From: Hufsiella ginkgonis
Lineage (GTDB): Bacteria > Bacteroidota > Bacteroidia > Sphingobacteriales > Sphingobacteriaceae
Reading direction: 5' to 3'
Assembly (NCBI RefSeq): GCF_009834915.1
Contig: NZ_WVHS01000003.1
Span: 1-64,000, forward strand
Length of the DNA stretch: 64,000 nt
The notes under the pieces are model-generated. The model had not been told where the DNA came from and made no database searches. It saw only the letters and a list, made by a program, of their open reading frames with translations. The position numbers and the translations under genes were made by a program. Each line of letters begins with the position of its first letter. Position 1 is the first letter of the stretch. This document shows, piece after piece, positions 7,812 to 15,872 of this stretch.

Positions 7812-9050
7812 ATGGCTAACACGCTTACACTCGTTAGAAAAAGTGGTTTTTACCAGGATATTGTACTGAAAGTACTTGCCGGAATGAACAGGGGCAGGCT
7901 TTACCTTACCTTGCCCTGCGGCGAGAACATTACCATCGGGGATGGTAAGGGCACCGCTTTGGCCAGGATCACCATCGTAGACAACGAATTTTATAAACGC
8001 ATTATCCTTTACGGGGATATCGGTTTTGGCGAGGCTTATGTTGACGGGCTTTGGGAAACCGATAACATCACCGGCGTGATCAATTGGGTGCTGTACAATA
8101 TTGACAATACCCCGGTGGTTTCCGGCGGCAAATCGCGCTTTATTGCACTAAACCTGCTTAAGTGGTTCAACAAGCTTATCCATTCAAAAAGAGATAATAC
8201 ACTTTCCGGCTCCCGCCGGAATATTGCCGCCCATTACGACCTCAATAACGATTTCTTCACCAGCTTTCTCGACCCCACGATGACTTATTCGAGCGCTTAC
8301 TTTTTTAAAGAAGGCTTATCGCTCGAAGAAGCGCAGTATGCCAAATATGAGCGGCTCTGCCGACAGCTCCATCTTAAAGCGACAGACCATGTGCTCGAAA
8401 TAGGCAGCGGCTGGGGAGCGAACGCTATTTACATGGCCAAGAACTATGGCTGTAAAGTTACTTCGCTTACCATTTCCGAAGAACAGCTAAAGCTGGCCCG
8501 CGAACGCGTGAACGGGGAAGGTCTTGCTGGCAAGGTGGAGATCCTGCTGATGGATTATCGCCATATCCGGGGCCGGTATGACAAGATCGTGTCGGTAGAA
8601 ATGCTCGAAGCAGTTGGCTACAAACATCTCGACCAATATTTTAGGTGCTGCCACGAGCTCCTGAAACAGGAGGGGATCCTGGCGATACAGGTAATTACCA
8701 GCCCCGATTCGCGCTACCGGAGCTTACGGAACGGCGTCGACTGGATACAGAAACATATTTTCCCTGGATCGCTGCTGCCATCGGTTGCGGCCATCAACTC
8801 GGCCGTTAACCGCACCGGCGATATGACGCTGGTAGACCTCAAAGACCTCGGCCTCGACTATGCCGCTACCTTAAAGACCTGGTTCGAACAGTTTAATCAA
8901 AACCTGCAGAAAGTACATGCCCTGGGGTTCGACGATGCTTTTGTCCGCAAGTGGAATTATTACCTCTGCTACTGCGAGGCCGCCTTTACCATGCGTAATA
9001 TCAATGTGATGCAGCTGGTGTATAGCAGGCCCAATAATGTTGAGCGTTAA
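7812..9050 (+). CDS. CFA-synthase-like SAM methyltransferase with His-to-Gln change
   Basis: A 412-residue COG2230 enzyme with the full two-domain layout of cyclopropane fatty acid synthases. The N-terminal lipid-binding domain contains GFGEAYVDGLW (71-81). The catalytic domain has the conserved Met-x-Tyr-Ser segment (157-160), SAM-binding LEIGSGWG (195-202) and SVEMLEAVGY (261-270). Glu266 matches the E. coli Cfa glutamate that helps bind bicarbonate. The E. coli active-site histidine of the LLHTIG motif is Gln293 here (AIQVIT). That substitution is typical of the copies found next to DUF1365, and suggests simple methylation rather than cyclopropanation. It follows DUF1365 after a 73-nt gap. 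Confidence 0.9.
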   Translation: MANTLTLVRKSGFYQDIVLKVLAGMNRGRLYLTLPCGENITIGDGKGTALARITIVDNEFYKRIILYGDIGFGEAYVDGLWETDNITGVINWVLYNIDNTPVVSGGKSRFIALNLLKWFNKLIHSKRDNTLSGSRRNIAAHYDLNNDFFTSFLDPTMTYSSAYFFKEGLSLEEAQYAKYERLCRQLHLKATDHVLEIGSGWGANAIYMAKNYGCKVTSLTISEEQLKLARERVNGEGLAGKVEILLMDYRHIRGRYDKIVSVEMLEAVGYKHLDQYFRCCHELLKQEGILAIQVITSPDSRYRSLRNGVDWIQKHIFPGSLLPSVAAINSAVNRTGDMTLVDLKDLGLDYAATLKTWFEQFNQNLQKVHALGFDDAFVRKWNYYLCYCEAAFTMRNINVMQLVYSRPNNVER

Positions 9051-9061
9051 CGTACGACCTG

Positions 9062-10558
9062 CTAAAACTGTCCCTGATGCCGGTAATCGCCCGAGGGCCT
9101 TTTAATGGTCTTTTTTAACGGGATCTGCATGCCGTTCGTTTGTTCCAGCCAGTTGAAGAGCTCCCCGGCAAGTTGTTTCTGGATCCGCGTATAAGCGGTA
9201 TCCAGTACGAGGTTATGCATTTCCAGCGGGTCTTTTACCAGGTCGTACAGTTCGTGCGTATCCCAGATGCCCCAGGGCCTGATGTATTTGTACTGGTCGG
9301 TGCGCACACCGAAGATGGTGGGCGTCATCGGGAAATCGTACTCCCAGAAGTATTCATAAAAGATCTTGTCGCGCCAGCCGCTCTCGTCGCCGCGTAACAG
9401 TTGGCCGAACGATTTACCCGGCATGTAATCCGGTTTTTTCAGGCCGGCCCATTCCAGCACGGTGGGCGCGATATCGATGTTTTGTACCATCTTCGTGATC
9501 GTTTTCCCGCCGTTAAACAATTTTGGCGACCATACCAGGAAGGGAACTTTTACGGATTCTTCATAGAAATGGCGTTTATCGATCAGTCCGTGCTCACCCC
9601 AGCTGAACCCGTTGTCGCCCATATAAATTACCACGGTGTTTTTATCAAGGCCGGTTTCCTCCAGGTAGTTCATTACGGCACCTACGCTTTCGTCTACCGC
9701 GCCAAGTGTTTCGCAATATTTACGCACTAACTCATCAATGGGCTGGTGCGCGTGGTAGGGAAAATCTACGCCGTGCCAGCTGTAGCGCTGCTGTTTTACC
9801 CAGTCGGGCCAGCCATATTTTTTGTACTCGTCCGTTTGGGTCTGGAAAAAAGTTACGGGAAGGGCGTACTGCTTGCCGCTGTACATCCCTGCATGTCTTT
9901 TAGCGGGCTCCACGGGCGCATGTACGGCTTTATGGGATAAGTACAAGAAGAACGGCTTCTTTGGGTCACGTGCTTTTAACCAGGAGATGGCATGTTCGGT
10001 TAGCAGGTCGGTGATATAGGTGGAATCGGTATACTTTACCTGTTTGCCATCGATGTTTAGCTCCGGGTTCCAGTAAACGCCTTGTCCTTTAAAGCTTTCC
10101 CAGTGATCGAATCCCTTTCGCGGCTTGTCGTCGTCGTTGCCCATGTGCCATTTACCGAAAAAAGAGGTCTGGTATCCCGACCGTTGCAAGTATTGCGGGA
10201 AAACTAACAGGTTGGCAGGTTCGGGCGCCACGTTATCCACGATGGTATGTACATGCGAATACTGCCCGGTGAGGATCGAGGTACGGCTGGGAGAACAAAG
10301 TGAAGTGGTAACGAACGCATTCCTGAAATAAGCGCCATGGCTGGCCATGCGGTCCATGTTTGGCGTTTTTAACCAGGGGATCTTGCCGGTGAAACCCATA
10401 AAATCGTTCCGGTGATCGTCTGTGAGAATGAAAACGACATTCAGCCGGGGCGATGTCCTCGCTGATTTGGGAAGATCGGGCAATGTTTGCGCGGCAATAT
10501 TATTAACACCTGCCAGCTGGAACAGCACAAGGGCCACGTGGATAAATCTTTTTGCCAT
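9062..10558 (-). CDS. Exported type I sulfatase
   Basis: A 498-residue sulfatase of the alkaline-phosphatase superfamily. After a signal peptide (about residues 1-23, ending in IAAQ) come the metal-binding DD (47-48) and the sulfatase signature CSPSR. Its Cys88 would be converted to formylglycine by a maturation enzyme encoded elsewhere. 'GDNGFSWGEHGL' and 'KRHFYEESVKVP' further on match the glucosamine/heparan-type S1 sulfatases. The substrate is probably a sulfated glycan ester in the periplasm; the exact subfamily needs SulfAtlas placement. The ATG at 10558 is chosen because it begins the signal peptide. It converges on the CFA-like gene. Confidence 0.92.
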   Translation of the reverse strand: MAKRFIHVALVLFQLAGVNNIAAQTLPDLPKSARTSPRLNVVFILTDDHRNDFMGFTGKIPWLKTPNMDRMASHGAYFRNAFVTTSLCSPSRTSILTGQYSHVHTIVDNVAPEPANLLVFPQYLQRSGYQTSFFGKWHMGNDDDKPRKGFDHWESFKGQGVYWNPELNIDGKQVKYTDSTYITDLLTEHAISWLKARDPKKPFFLYLSHKAVHAPVEPAKRHAGMYSGKQYALPVTFFQTQTDEYKKYGWPDWVKQQRYSWHGVDFPYHAHQPIDELVRKYCETLGAVDESVGAVMNYLEETGLDKNTVVIYMGDNGFSWGEHGLIDKRHFYEESVKVPFLVWSPKLFNGGKTITKMVQNIDIAPTVLEWAGLKKPDYMPGKSFGQLLRGDESGWRDKIFYEYFWEYDFPMTPTIFGVRTDQYKYIRPWGIWDTHELYDLVKDPLEMHNLVLDTAYTRIQKQLAGELFNWLEQTNGMQIPLKKTIKRPSGDYRHQGQF

Positions 10559-10647
10559 AGTAAGTCTGATTGGCAGGATTCCTTCGGCAAGCTCAGGAAC
10601 TAACCCGCAGCGCAAACTTACCCCGAATGCTGGTAAGATAGTTAATC

Positions 10648-10791
10648 CTATTTATCCCTTTTTACTTTTTCGTATCCCTTTTTGGTGCGGATCTGTGCCT
10701 CGCGGAATTCGTCTTTTTCGGCCAGCGGCCGCTCTGTTTTTAATTTGGGATGCGTTGACTCCTTTTTGGCGCTTTCTTTTTTGTTTTCCAT
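10648..10791 (-). CDS. Small lysine/glutamate-rich protein, 47 aa
   Basis: A short frame on the minus strand reads MENKKESAKKESTHP..., is very rich in Lys and Glu, and ends in KVKRDK. It has no hydrophobic segment and no recognisable domain. It lies 89 nt upstream of the sulfatase in the same direction, and the coding composition looks protein-like. I infer a real small cytosolic protein of unknown function, but conservation has not been tested. Confidence 0.5.
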   Translation of the reverse strand: MENKKESAKKESTHPKLKTERPLAEKDEFREAQIRTKKGYEKVKRDK

Positions 10792-10958
10792 AACGATGTA
10801 ATTGTTTGTAAATGATCAGGACACTTTACAGATAACTTTTTAATAGCGGGGATCGTTTTAAAATTCTGATCTTTCATGTCGTCCAGGTCCGGTAAACTGG
10901 ATAGTATTTATCTTCGCCGTTGCCAAGTTGCTGCGAAGCGCTTGCTTAACCGATCGCC

Positions 10959-11171
10959 ATGAACCCCGAGATCTTAAAAAGCCTGGTAACCATGCCTATG
11001 CCTTACGGTAAGTATAAGGGAACCATCATTTGTAACCTGCCGGAGCATTATTTATCGTGGTACCAGCTCAAGGGTTTCCCTGCGGGGAAAATGGGCGAAC
11101 TGTTGTCCACTATGTACGAGATCCGGCTGAACGGGCTCGAGTACCTGCTTAAACCATTAAAAGATCGCTGA
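10959..11171 (+). CDS. DUF3820 family protein
   Basis: A 70-residue protein that matches the DUF3820 family: 'MPYGKYKGTIICNLPEHYLSW' is the family core, in which a P-x-G-K-Y-K-G segment leads into a leucine-rich C-terminus. Some members are annotated as putative quorum-sensing-regulated factors, but the function is not established. It ends 2 nt before the TTG start of the DUF92 gene, so the two probably share a transcript. Confidence 0.85.
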   Translation: MNPEILKSLVTMPMPYGKYKGTIICNLPEHYLSWYQLKGFPAGKMGELLSTMYEIRLNGLEYLLKPLKDR

Positions 11172-11173
11172 CG

Positions 11174-11899
11174 TTGATTTCGCCCGACGACCTGGTACCT
11201 GCAATTCCTGCATGCCTGCTGCTGCTGGCCGGCATGACCTGGAGCATACGGGCAAAGAAATTAACGGTAGCGGCTTCTGCCGTCGGGGCTTTACTCGGCG
11301 CATTGATCTTTGCAGCCGGCGGCTACCCGGCTTTGCTGTCGCTCACGGTGTTTTTTGTGATGGGTACCGCCGCTACGTCGTGGAAGAAAGAAGTGAAACG
11401 GCAGTATGCGCCGGAGCAGGACCACCAGGTGCGCAGAAACGCGTGGCAGGTGGTGGCCAATGCGGGAGTCGCCGGTTTGCTGGCGCTGGCCGCTTTTATC
11501 ACGTCGCGTCATGACCTGATGCTGCTTATGATGTCGGCGGCTATCGCTTCGGCAGCCGCTGATACGCTTTCATCGGAGCTTGGTACCGTTTATGGAAGGC
11601 GTTTTTATCATATTAACTCGTTCCGGCCGGGCAGGCGGGGGGCAGACGGCGTCATTAGCCTCGAAGGGAGCCTCATCGGCGTCCTTGGCGCTGCCGTAAT
11701 TGCCGTGACCCATTACCTGGGATATGGGCAGCTTGCCGCCATCCCGGTGATCATCATAGCCGGCACACTCGGCAATGCTGCTGACTCGGTGCTCGGCGCC
11801 ACCCTCGAGCGGCGCGGGATCATCGGCAATAACGTCGTTAACTTCTTAAATACGCTTGCGGCCGCCATCGCTGCTTGCCTCTTTGCGCCGTTCATGTAA
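11174..11899 (+). CDS. DUF92 family membrane protein
   Basis: A 241-residue polytopic membrane protein with about six hydrophobic segments. 'ADTLSSELGTVYGRR' near the middle and 'GNAADSVLGATLERRG' near the end are the conserved acidic motifs of DUF92 (COG1836). Some eukaryotic and archaeal relatives are annotated as phosphatidic acid or phytyl-phosphate kinases (VTE6-like), so a lipid or isoprenoid phosphate role is possible by homology only. The likely start is the TTG at 11174; no better in-frame ATG precedes the first membrane segment. Confidence 0.82.
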   Translation: MISPDDLVPAIPACLLLLAGMTWSIRAKKLTVAASAVGALLGALIFAAGGYPALLSLTVFFVMGTAATSWKKEVKRQYAPEQDHQVRRNAWQVVANAGVAGLLALAAFITSRHDLMLLMMSAAIASAAADTLSSELGTVYGRRFYHINSFRPGRRGADGVISLEGSLIGVLGAAVIAVTHYLGYGQLAAIPVIIIAGTLGNAADSVLGATLERRGIIGNNVVNFLNTLAAAIAACLFAPFM

Positions 11900-11907
11900 A
11901 TCCTTTA

Positions 11908-11960
11908 CGAAATTTCTTTGTATGAATTTAAGCGCCATACAGTACCACAAAGAAATTTCG
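11908..11960. terminator. 14-bp inverted repeat after DUF92
   Basis: CGAAATTTCTTTGT (11908-11921) is perfectly repeated in inverse orientation at 11947-11960, with a 25-nt loop. The position 8 nt after the DUF92 stop suggests a transcript-end hairpin. There is no T-run directly after the stem, so intrinsic termination is only likely. Confidence 0.5.
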
Positions 11961-11993
11961 CAAACGGCGCGAAGAGAAAACGCCGATCTTCAT

Positions 11994-12001
11994 TACCTTT
12001 G
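11994..12001 (+). promoter_or_regulatory. Possible -7 box of cupin gene
   Basis: TACCTTTG matches the Bacteroidota -7 consensus TAnnTTTG, 31 nt before the cupin start. A matching -33 TTTG at the usual spacing was not found. Confidence 0.35.
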
Positions 12002-12032
12002 ACTTGGAACGATAGTCGCCCAATTATAACTT

Positions 12033-12380
12033 ATGGACAATATCACGCAAAGCCTTCTTTACCAGTTCGAAAAAGAAACCCATTGGCATGACCTCGGGAA
12101 CGGTATCAAACGCCAGGTTTTCGGCTACGACGACAAGATCATGCTGGTTAAGGCTCTTTTTGAGAAAGAGGCCGTGGGCGAGCTGCATCAACATCCGCAT
12201 TCGCAGGTAACTTATGTGGAGAGCGGGGTTTTCGAAATGACGATCGGCGATGACGTTCGCCTGATCCGCGCAGGCGACGGCTATTACGTACCCCCGCACG
12301 TGATCCATGGATGCAGGTGCCTGGAACCGGGAATGCTGGTTGACGCTTTCAGCCCGATGCGCGAAGACTTTTTGAGTTAG
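12033..12380 (+). CDS. Cupin-domain protein (KdgF-like)
   Basis: A 115-residue single-domain cupin. The first metal-binding motif is visible as His52 and His54 (ELHQHPHSQ) with Gln58, and the second provides His92 (PPHVIHG). Size and motif spacing fit the small KdgF-type cupins, which linearise uronate-derived sugars in pectin or alginate breakdown. The substrate cannot be read from sequence. It is followed after 12 nt by a GntP-type sugar-acid permease, which supports a role in sugar-acid metabolism. Confidence 0.82.
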   Translation: MDNITQSLLYQFEKETHWHDLGNGIKRQVFGYDDKIMLVKALFEKEAVGELHQHPHSQVTYVESGVFEMTIGDDVRLIRAGDGYYVPPHVIHGCRCLEPGMLVDAFSPMREDFLS

Positions 12381-12392
12381 AAGATCCGACTC

Positions 12393-13709
12393 ATGACCTT
12401 CCTTATCATCCTGTTTTCCATCCTTATGCTCGTTGGGCTAGTTACCTGGGGAAAGATCAACGCCTTTATCGCGTTCATTATCGTTTCGCTCATGGCGGGG
12501 CTTTTATTGGGTATCCCGCTGGAGAGCGTCGCAAAATCTGTTTCCAAAGGAGTGGGCGATACCATCGGCGGAATTATCTGTATCATCGTGTTCGGCGCAA
12601 TGCTGGGCAAGCTGGTGGCCGAGAGCGGCGCCGCACAACGCATCGCCACCGTGATTATGGACCTGTTCGGGCGAAAGTATGTGCAGGCGGCCATGGTCAT
12701 CACCGGTTTCGTGATCGGGATCCCCTTGTTCTATAACGTCGGTTTTGTGCTCATGATCCCGTTGATCTTCTCCGTGGTCAGCAAGTATAAGATCCCGCCG
12801 GTATACATCGGGCTGCCTATGCTTTCTTCCCTTTCGGTGATGCATGGGTTCCTGCCGCCACATCCGTCGCCTACAGTGCTCGTTACGCAGTTCCACGCCA
12901 ATATGGGGCTTACTTTTTTATATGGCATTATCCTGGCGGTGCCCGTGATCATTATTGCCGGTCCCTTATACACCCGTACGTTAAAGAACATCGTTTCTGT
13001 GCCTCTTAAGTCATTTTATACCGATGACATCCCGGAAGAGCGGCTTCCCGGCGCTTTTAACAGCTTTTTTTCTTCGCTGCTCCCGGTAGTATTACTGATG
13101 GCGGTCACCGCTTTACAGTTCCTGTTGCCGGGAGTTAAGGGTATCTCGTCGTTATTGACATTTCTCTCCGAACCTTCGGTGATCATGCTGCTGGCCCTGT
13201 TGGTGGCCACCTTCACGCTGGGGGTTTCGGGCGGCAGGAGCATGAAGGAAGTGATGGCCGTTTACGGCGAGTCGCTGAAGGACATCATTATCATCCTGCT
13301 GATCATCGGCGGCTCCGGCGCGCTAAAACAAGTATTTGTGGATAGCGGCGTTAACGCGGAGATCGCAACGGCGCTTCGCGACCTGCACGTCCACCCGCTG
13401 ATCCTCGGCTGGCTGATCGCCGCCTTGATCCGCGTATGCCTCGGTTCCGCCACCATTGCCGGCCTTACCACTGCAGGTATTATGCTTCCGGTGCTGGCGG
13501 CCTCCGGTACAGACCCCAACCTGATGGTGCTCGCTATCGGCGCCGGCAGCCTGATGTTCTCCCATGTAAACGACCCCGGCTTCTGGATGTTTAAAGAGTA
13601 CTTTAACATCTCCGTAAAAGATACGCTACGTTCCTGGTCGATGATGGAAACGCTTGTATCCCTGGGGGGGATCGCAGGGGTGATGCTGCTGAATATGGTG
13701 ATACACTAG
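12393..13709 (+). CDS. GntP-family gluconate/sugar-acid permease
   Basis: A 438-residue inner-membrane transporter with about 12-14 hydrophobic segments. The family signature is seen in 'GLPMLSSLSVMHGFLPPHPSP' around residues 130-150 and in 'GSATIAGLTTAG' and 'FSHVNDPGFWMF' near the C-terminus, all typical of GntP proton symporters. Likely substrates are gluconate or related hexonates. It sits directly after the cupin gene and is probably co-transcribed with it. The gap after its stop holds a heptad-repeat element. Confidence 0.92.
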   Translation: MTFLIILFSILMLVGLVTWGKINAFIAFIIVSLMAGLLLGIPLESVAKSVSKGVGDTIGGIICIIVFGAMLGKLVAESGAAQRIATVIMDLFGRKYVQAAMVITGFVIGIPLFYNVGFVLMIPLIFSVVSKYKIPPVYIGLPMLSSLSVMHGFLPPHPSPTVLVTQFHANMGLTFLYGIILAVPVIIIAGPLYTRTLKNIVSVPLKSFYTDDIPEERLPGAFNSFFSSLLPVVLLMAVTALQFLLPGVKGISSLLTFLSEPSVIMLLALLVATFTLGVSGGRSMKEVMAVYGESLKDIIIILLIIGGSGALKQVFVDSGVNAEIATALRDLHVHPLILGWLIAALIRVCLGSATIAGLTTAGIMLPVLAASGTDPNLMVLAIGAGSLMFSHVNDPGFWMFKEYFNISVKDTLRSWSMMETLVSLGGIAGVMLLNMVIH

Positions 13710-13712
13710 AAT

Positions 13713-13775
13713 AAGTTACGTTATACGTGCCCGCATGGCGTGACAGGAAACGTATAACGTATAACCTCAAACGTT
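13713..13775. repeat. Heptad-repeat element, copy A (9 units)
   Basis: The gap after the GntP stop reads in register as nine 7-nt units: AAGTTAC, GTTATAC, GTGCCCG, CATGGCG, TGACAGG, AAACGTA, TAACGTA, TAACCTC, AAACGTT. The two halves are inverted: ACGTTATACGT and ACGTATAACGT are perfect reverse complements. The unit GTTATAC also occurs in copy C at 27819. Confidence 0.7.
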
Positions 13776-13780
13776 TTTAC

Positions 13781-13788
13781 TAGCTTTG
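13781..13788 (+). promoter_or_regulatory. -7 promoter box of lipoprotein gene
   Basis: TAGCTTTG fits the Bacteroidota -7 consensus TAnnTTTG, 6 nt before the ATG at 13795. Transcription would start at or very near the start codon. The -33 element is not obvious. Confidence 0.4.
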
Positions 13789-13794
13789 ACCATC

Positions 13795-14427
13795 ATGAAG
13801 AAAATTTCGTTTTTCATTGCAGCCGCGGCAGCGTCGCTGATGGCGTCGTGTGCCGGCGACGATAAAGGCAAGGTGGTGGCAGAGCAGGTGATTAAAGAGC
13901 CGGCGTTAACGGCGCCTTTCCGGTTTCATAAGGCCATTGAAGTAAAACCGGGACTTACGTTCGACGTGTTAAGCTGGGGGCGTGGCTCCGAATCCAGCGG
14001 TTCGTTCCTTATCCTTCGTTCTGATTCTACCCACCTCGAGTACCGGTCTACGGAAGGAAAGCTCGATGGCCGGGTAGAAGATGCCTGGAACATGGATATG
14101 GATTCTGACGGCAACCCCGAGATCTTTATCCAGTCGAAAGGCGAAGGGGAGGGCTCTTACCTGAACCTGTACGTATACGAATTTAATAATTCCGGCTCGG
14201 CACAACCACTTAAATTCCCGGAGCTGACCGCTGCCACGCGGAAGCTGTACCGCGGGATGGACTCCGTATACGTGAAAGACGGCAAGCTGCGCAGAGATTT
14301 CCCATTATTCGGTGAAAGCGATCCTGCCGGAAAACCCTCAGCAGGAAAGAAGCAGGTAGAATACAGCCTGCGCAACAATACGTTCACCATTAAAGAGGTC
14401 GAAAACGACACTACGCGCAGCAAATAA
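13795..14427 (+). CDS. Hypothetical lipoprotein
   Basis: A 210-residue protein with a lipoprotein signal peptide; the lipobox ends at Cys19 (LMASC). The mature part has no family I recognise. It contains 'FDVLSWGRGSESSGSFLIL' and a central 'DMDSDGNPEIFI' Asp-rich turn resembling VCBS/FG-GAP-like segments, and a basic tail. The start is the ATG at 13795, not the TTG at 13786. It is followed after 11 nt by the prephenate dehydrogenase-like gene, which has a good GGAGG ribosome site. Confidence 0.7.
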   Translation: MKKISFFIAAAAASLMASCAGDDKGKVVAEQVIKEPALTAPFRFHKAIEVKPGLTFDVLSWGRGSESSGSFLILRSDSTHLEYRSTEGKLDGRVEDAWNMDMDSDGNPEIFIQSKGEGEGSYLNLYVYEFNNSGSAQPLKFPELTAATRKLYRGMDSVYVKDGKLRRDFPLFGESDPAGKPSAGKKQVEYSLRNNTFTIKEVENDTTRSK

Positions 14428-14438
14428 CCGGAGGCATC

Positions 14439-15695
14439 ATGAAGATCGGTATTATCGGCCTCGGCGATATGGGCAAACTATATGCCCGCACTTTCAGTAA
14501 AGCAGGTTATGATACCCTGGGATGCGATTTGCCCGGTACGCGTGAGGCGTTGCAGCGGGAATTAGCGCCCGAGGGAATTTCGGTGCTCGAAAACGGCGCC
14601 GAGGTTTCGGCTGCGGCCGACTTCATCATTTATTCGGTAGAGGCCGAAAAGATCGCGGAAGTAGTGGCTGCCAGTGGTCATGCCACCAAAATGGGCGCCA
14701 TTGTGGGCGGACAAACCTCGGTGAAAACCCCCGAGATCGCCGCCTTTGAACGTTATCTCCCGCAACACGCACATATCGTTACCTGCCACTCATTGCACGG
14801 CCCCGCGTTTCCTACCGCGGGGCAGCAACTCATCGTTATCAGGCACCGGGCTACGGACGAAGCTTATGCCGCCGCGCTGGAGGTCTACAAGGCCCTGGGA
14901 TCGAAGGTGGCCGAGATCCCCGATTACCACCAGCACGACCAGATCGTGGCCGATACGCAGGCCCTCACCCACATGGGTTTCGAAAGCATGGGTACCGCCT
15001 GGAAGAACGCCGGTTTTTATCCCTGGGATAATGATTCTTATAATAACGGGGGGATCGATAATGTAAAGATCCTTACCACCCTGCGTATTTTTAGTTACAA
15101 AGCGCACGTATATGCGGGCCTTGCCATCCTAAATCCCTACGCCCGCAAACAGGTCAGGCAATATGCCGTATCAGAGTCAGAGCTCTTTAAAATGATGATC
15201 CGTGAAGACGAAGCCCCTTTCAGGGAACGGATCTATAAAGCACGCGACTTCGTTTTCCACGAAAGCCGCGAGCTGCTGATGCTCGACGACGCCATCATGA
15301 AAACCTATAAGCTTTCCGGTAACACCGGTGCAAGGCGGCCCAACTCCCACCTGAGCCTGCTGGCCATGGTAGACGCCTGGTATCACCTCGGCGTAAACCC
15401 TTATGATAACCTGATCTGCCAGACCCCGCCTTTTCGCCTGAGACTGGGTATTGCCGAATATCTTTTTAAAAACGAGGAATTGCTCGAGGAATCCATACAT
15501 ACGGCATTGTTCGACAAAGGTATTCGCGGCGATGACCTCGAATTTCACTCCGCCGTACGCGAATGGTCGTCTATTATCGGCTATGGTGATATGGAAGGCT
15601 ATAAAGCCCATTTCGAAGCCACTAAGGCGTTTTTCTCCCACCGTTTGCAGGATGGGCTGGCGCAGAGCGGGGAGTTGATCAGCCGGCTGATTTAG
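14439..15695 (+). CDS. Prephenate dehydrogenase, fungal TYR1-like
   Basis: A 418-residue NAD(P)-dependent dehydrogenase. The Rossmann motif GIIGLGDMG is at residues 4-12, followed by DFIIYSVEA (61-69), GAIVGGQTS (86-94), CHSLHGP (116-122) and ADTQALTHMGFESMG (171-185). From memory these, together with 'HVYAGLAILNP' and 'NSHLSLLAMVDAW', match yeast Tyr1 along nearly the whole length, which would make it an NADP-type prephenate dehydrogenase. It would convert prephenate to 4-hydroxyphenylpyruvate in tyrosine synthesis. It differs from the TyrA/chorismate-mutase type usual in Bacteroidota. Size agrees with the fungal family (about 440). Other members of the superfamily are less likely. Confidence 0.83.
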   Translation: MKIGIIGLGDMGKLYARTFSKAGYDTLGCDLPGTREALQRELAPEGISVLENGAEVSAAADFIIYSVEAEKIAEVVAASGHATKMGAIVGGQTSVKTPEIAAFERYLPQHAHIVTCHSLHGPAFPTAGQQLIVIRHRATDEAYAAALEVYKALGSKVAEIPDYHQHDQIVADTQALTHMGFESMGTAWKNAGFYPWDNDSYNNGGIDNVKILTTLRIFSYKAHVYAGLAILNPYARKQVRQYAVSESELFKMMIREDEAPFRERIYKARDFVFHESRELLMLDDAIMKTYKLSGNTGARRPNSHLSLLAMVDAWYHLGVNPYDNLICQTPPFRLRLGIAEYLFKNEELLEESIHTALFDKGIRGDDLEFHSAVREWSSIIGYGDMEGYKAHFEATKAFFSHRLQDGLAQSGELISRLI

Positions 15696-15872
15696 GTTAC
15701 GTAATGTGTTCGACTTTGTACCTTCTCACTCCTGCAAGGGGGATGCGTTCGTCAATCGGGTCATGGGTATAAACATGGGCATTTGCGGTAGATGGAACTA
15801 ACAACGTCCAACTATAAATTCCGGTTATTTTTTCTATCTTAATCCCAACTAAGATCCTCTTACTGCACCGAC
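15696..15872. other. Leader region of ethanolamine operon
   Basis: This 177-nt gap holds an AT-rich stretch ending in CTATCTTAA (around 15832-15842) that partly fits a Bacteroidota -7 box. No cobalamin riboswitch structure or box was recognised, although the downstream lyase needs adenosylcobalamin. Confidence 0.35.

Noticed and set aside
15696-15872. Cobalamin riboswitch before the ethanolamine operon
   Set aside because: No B12-box or conserved core was seen in the short 177-nt leader.
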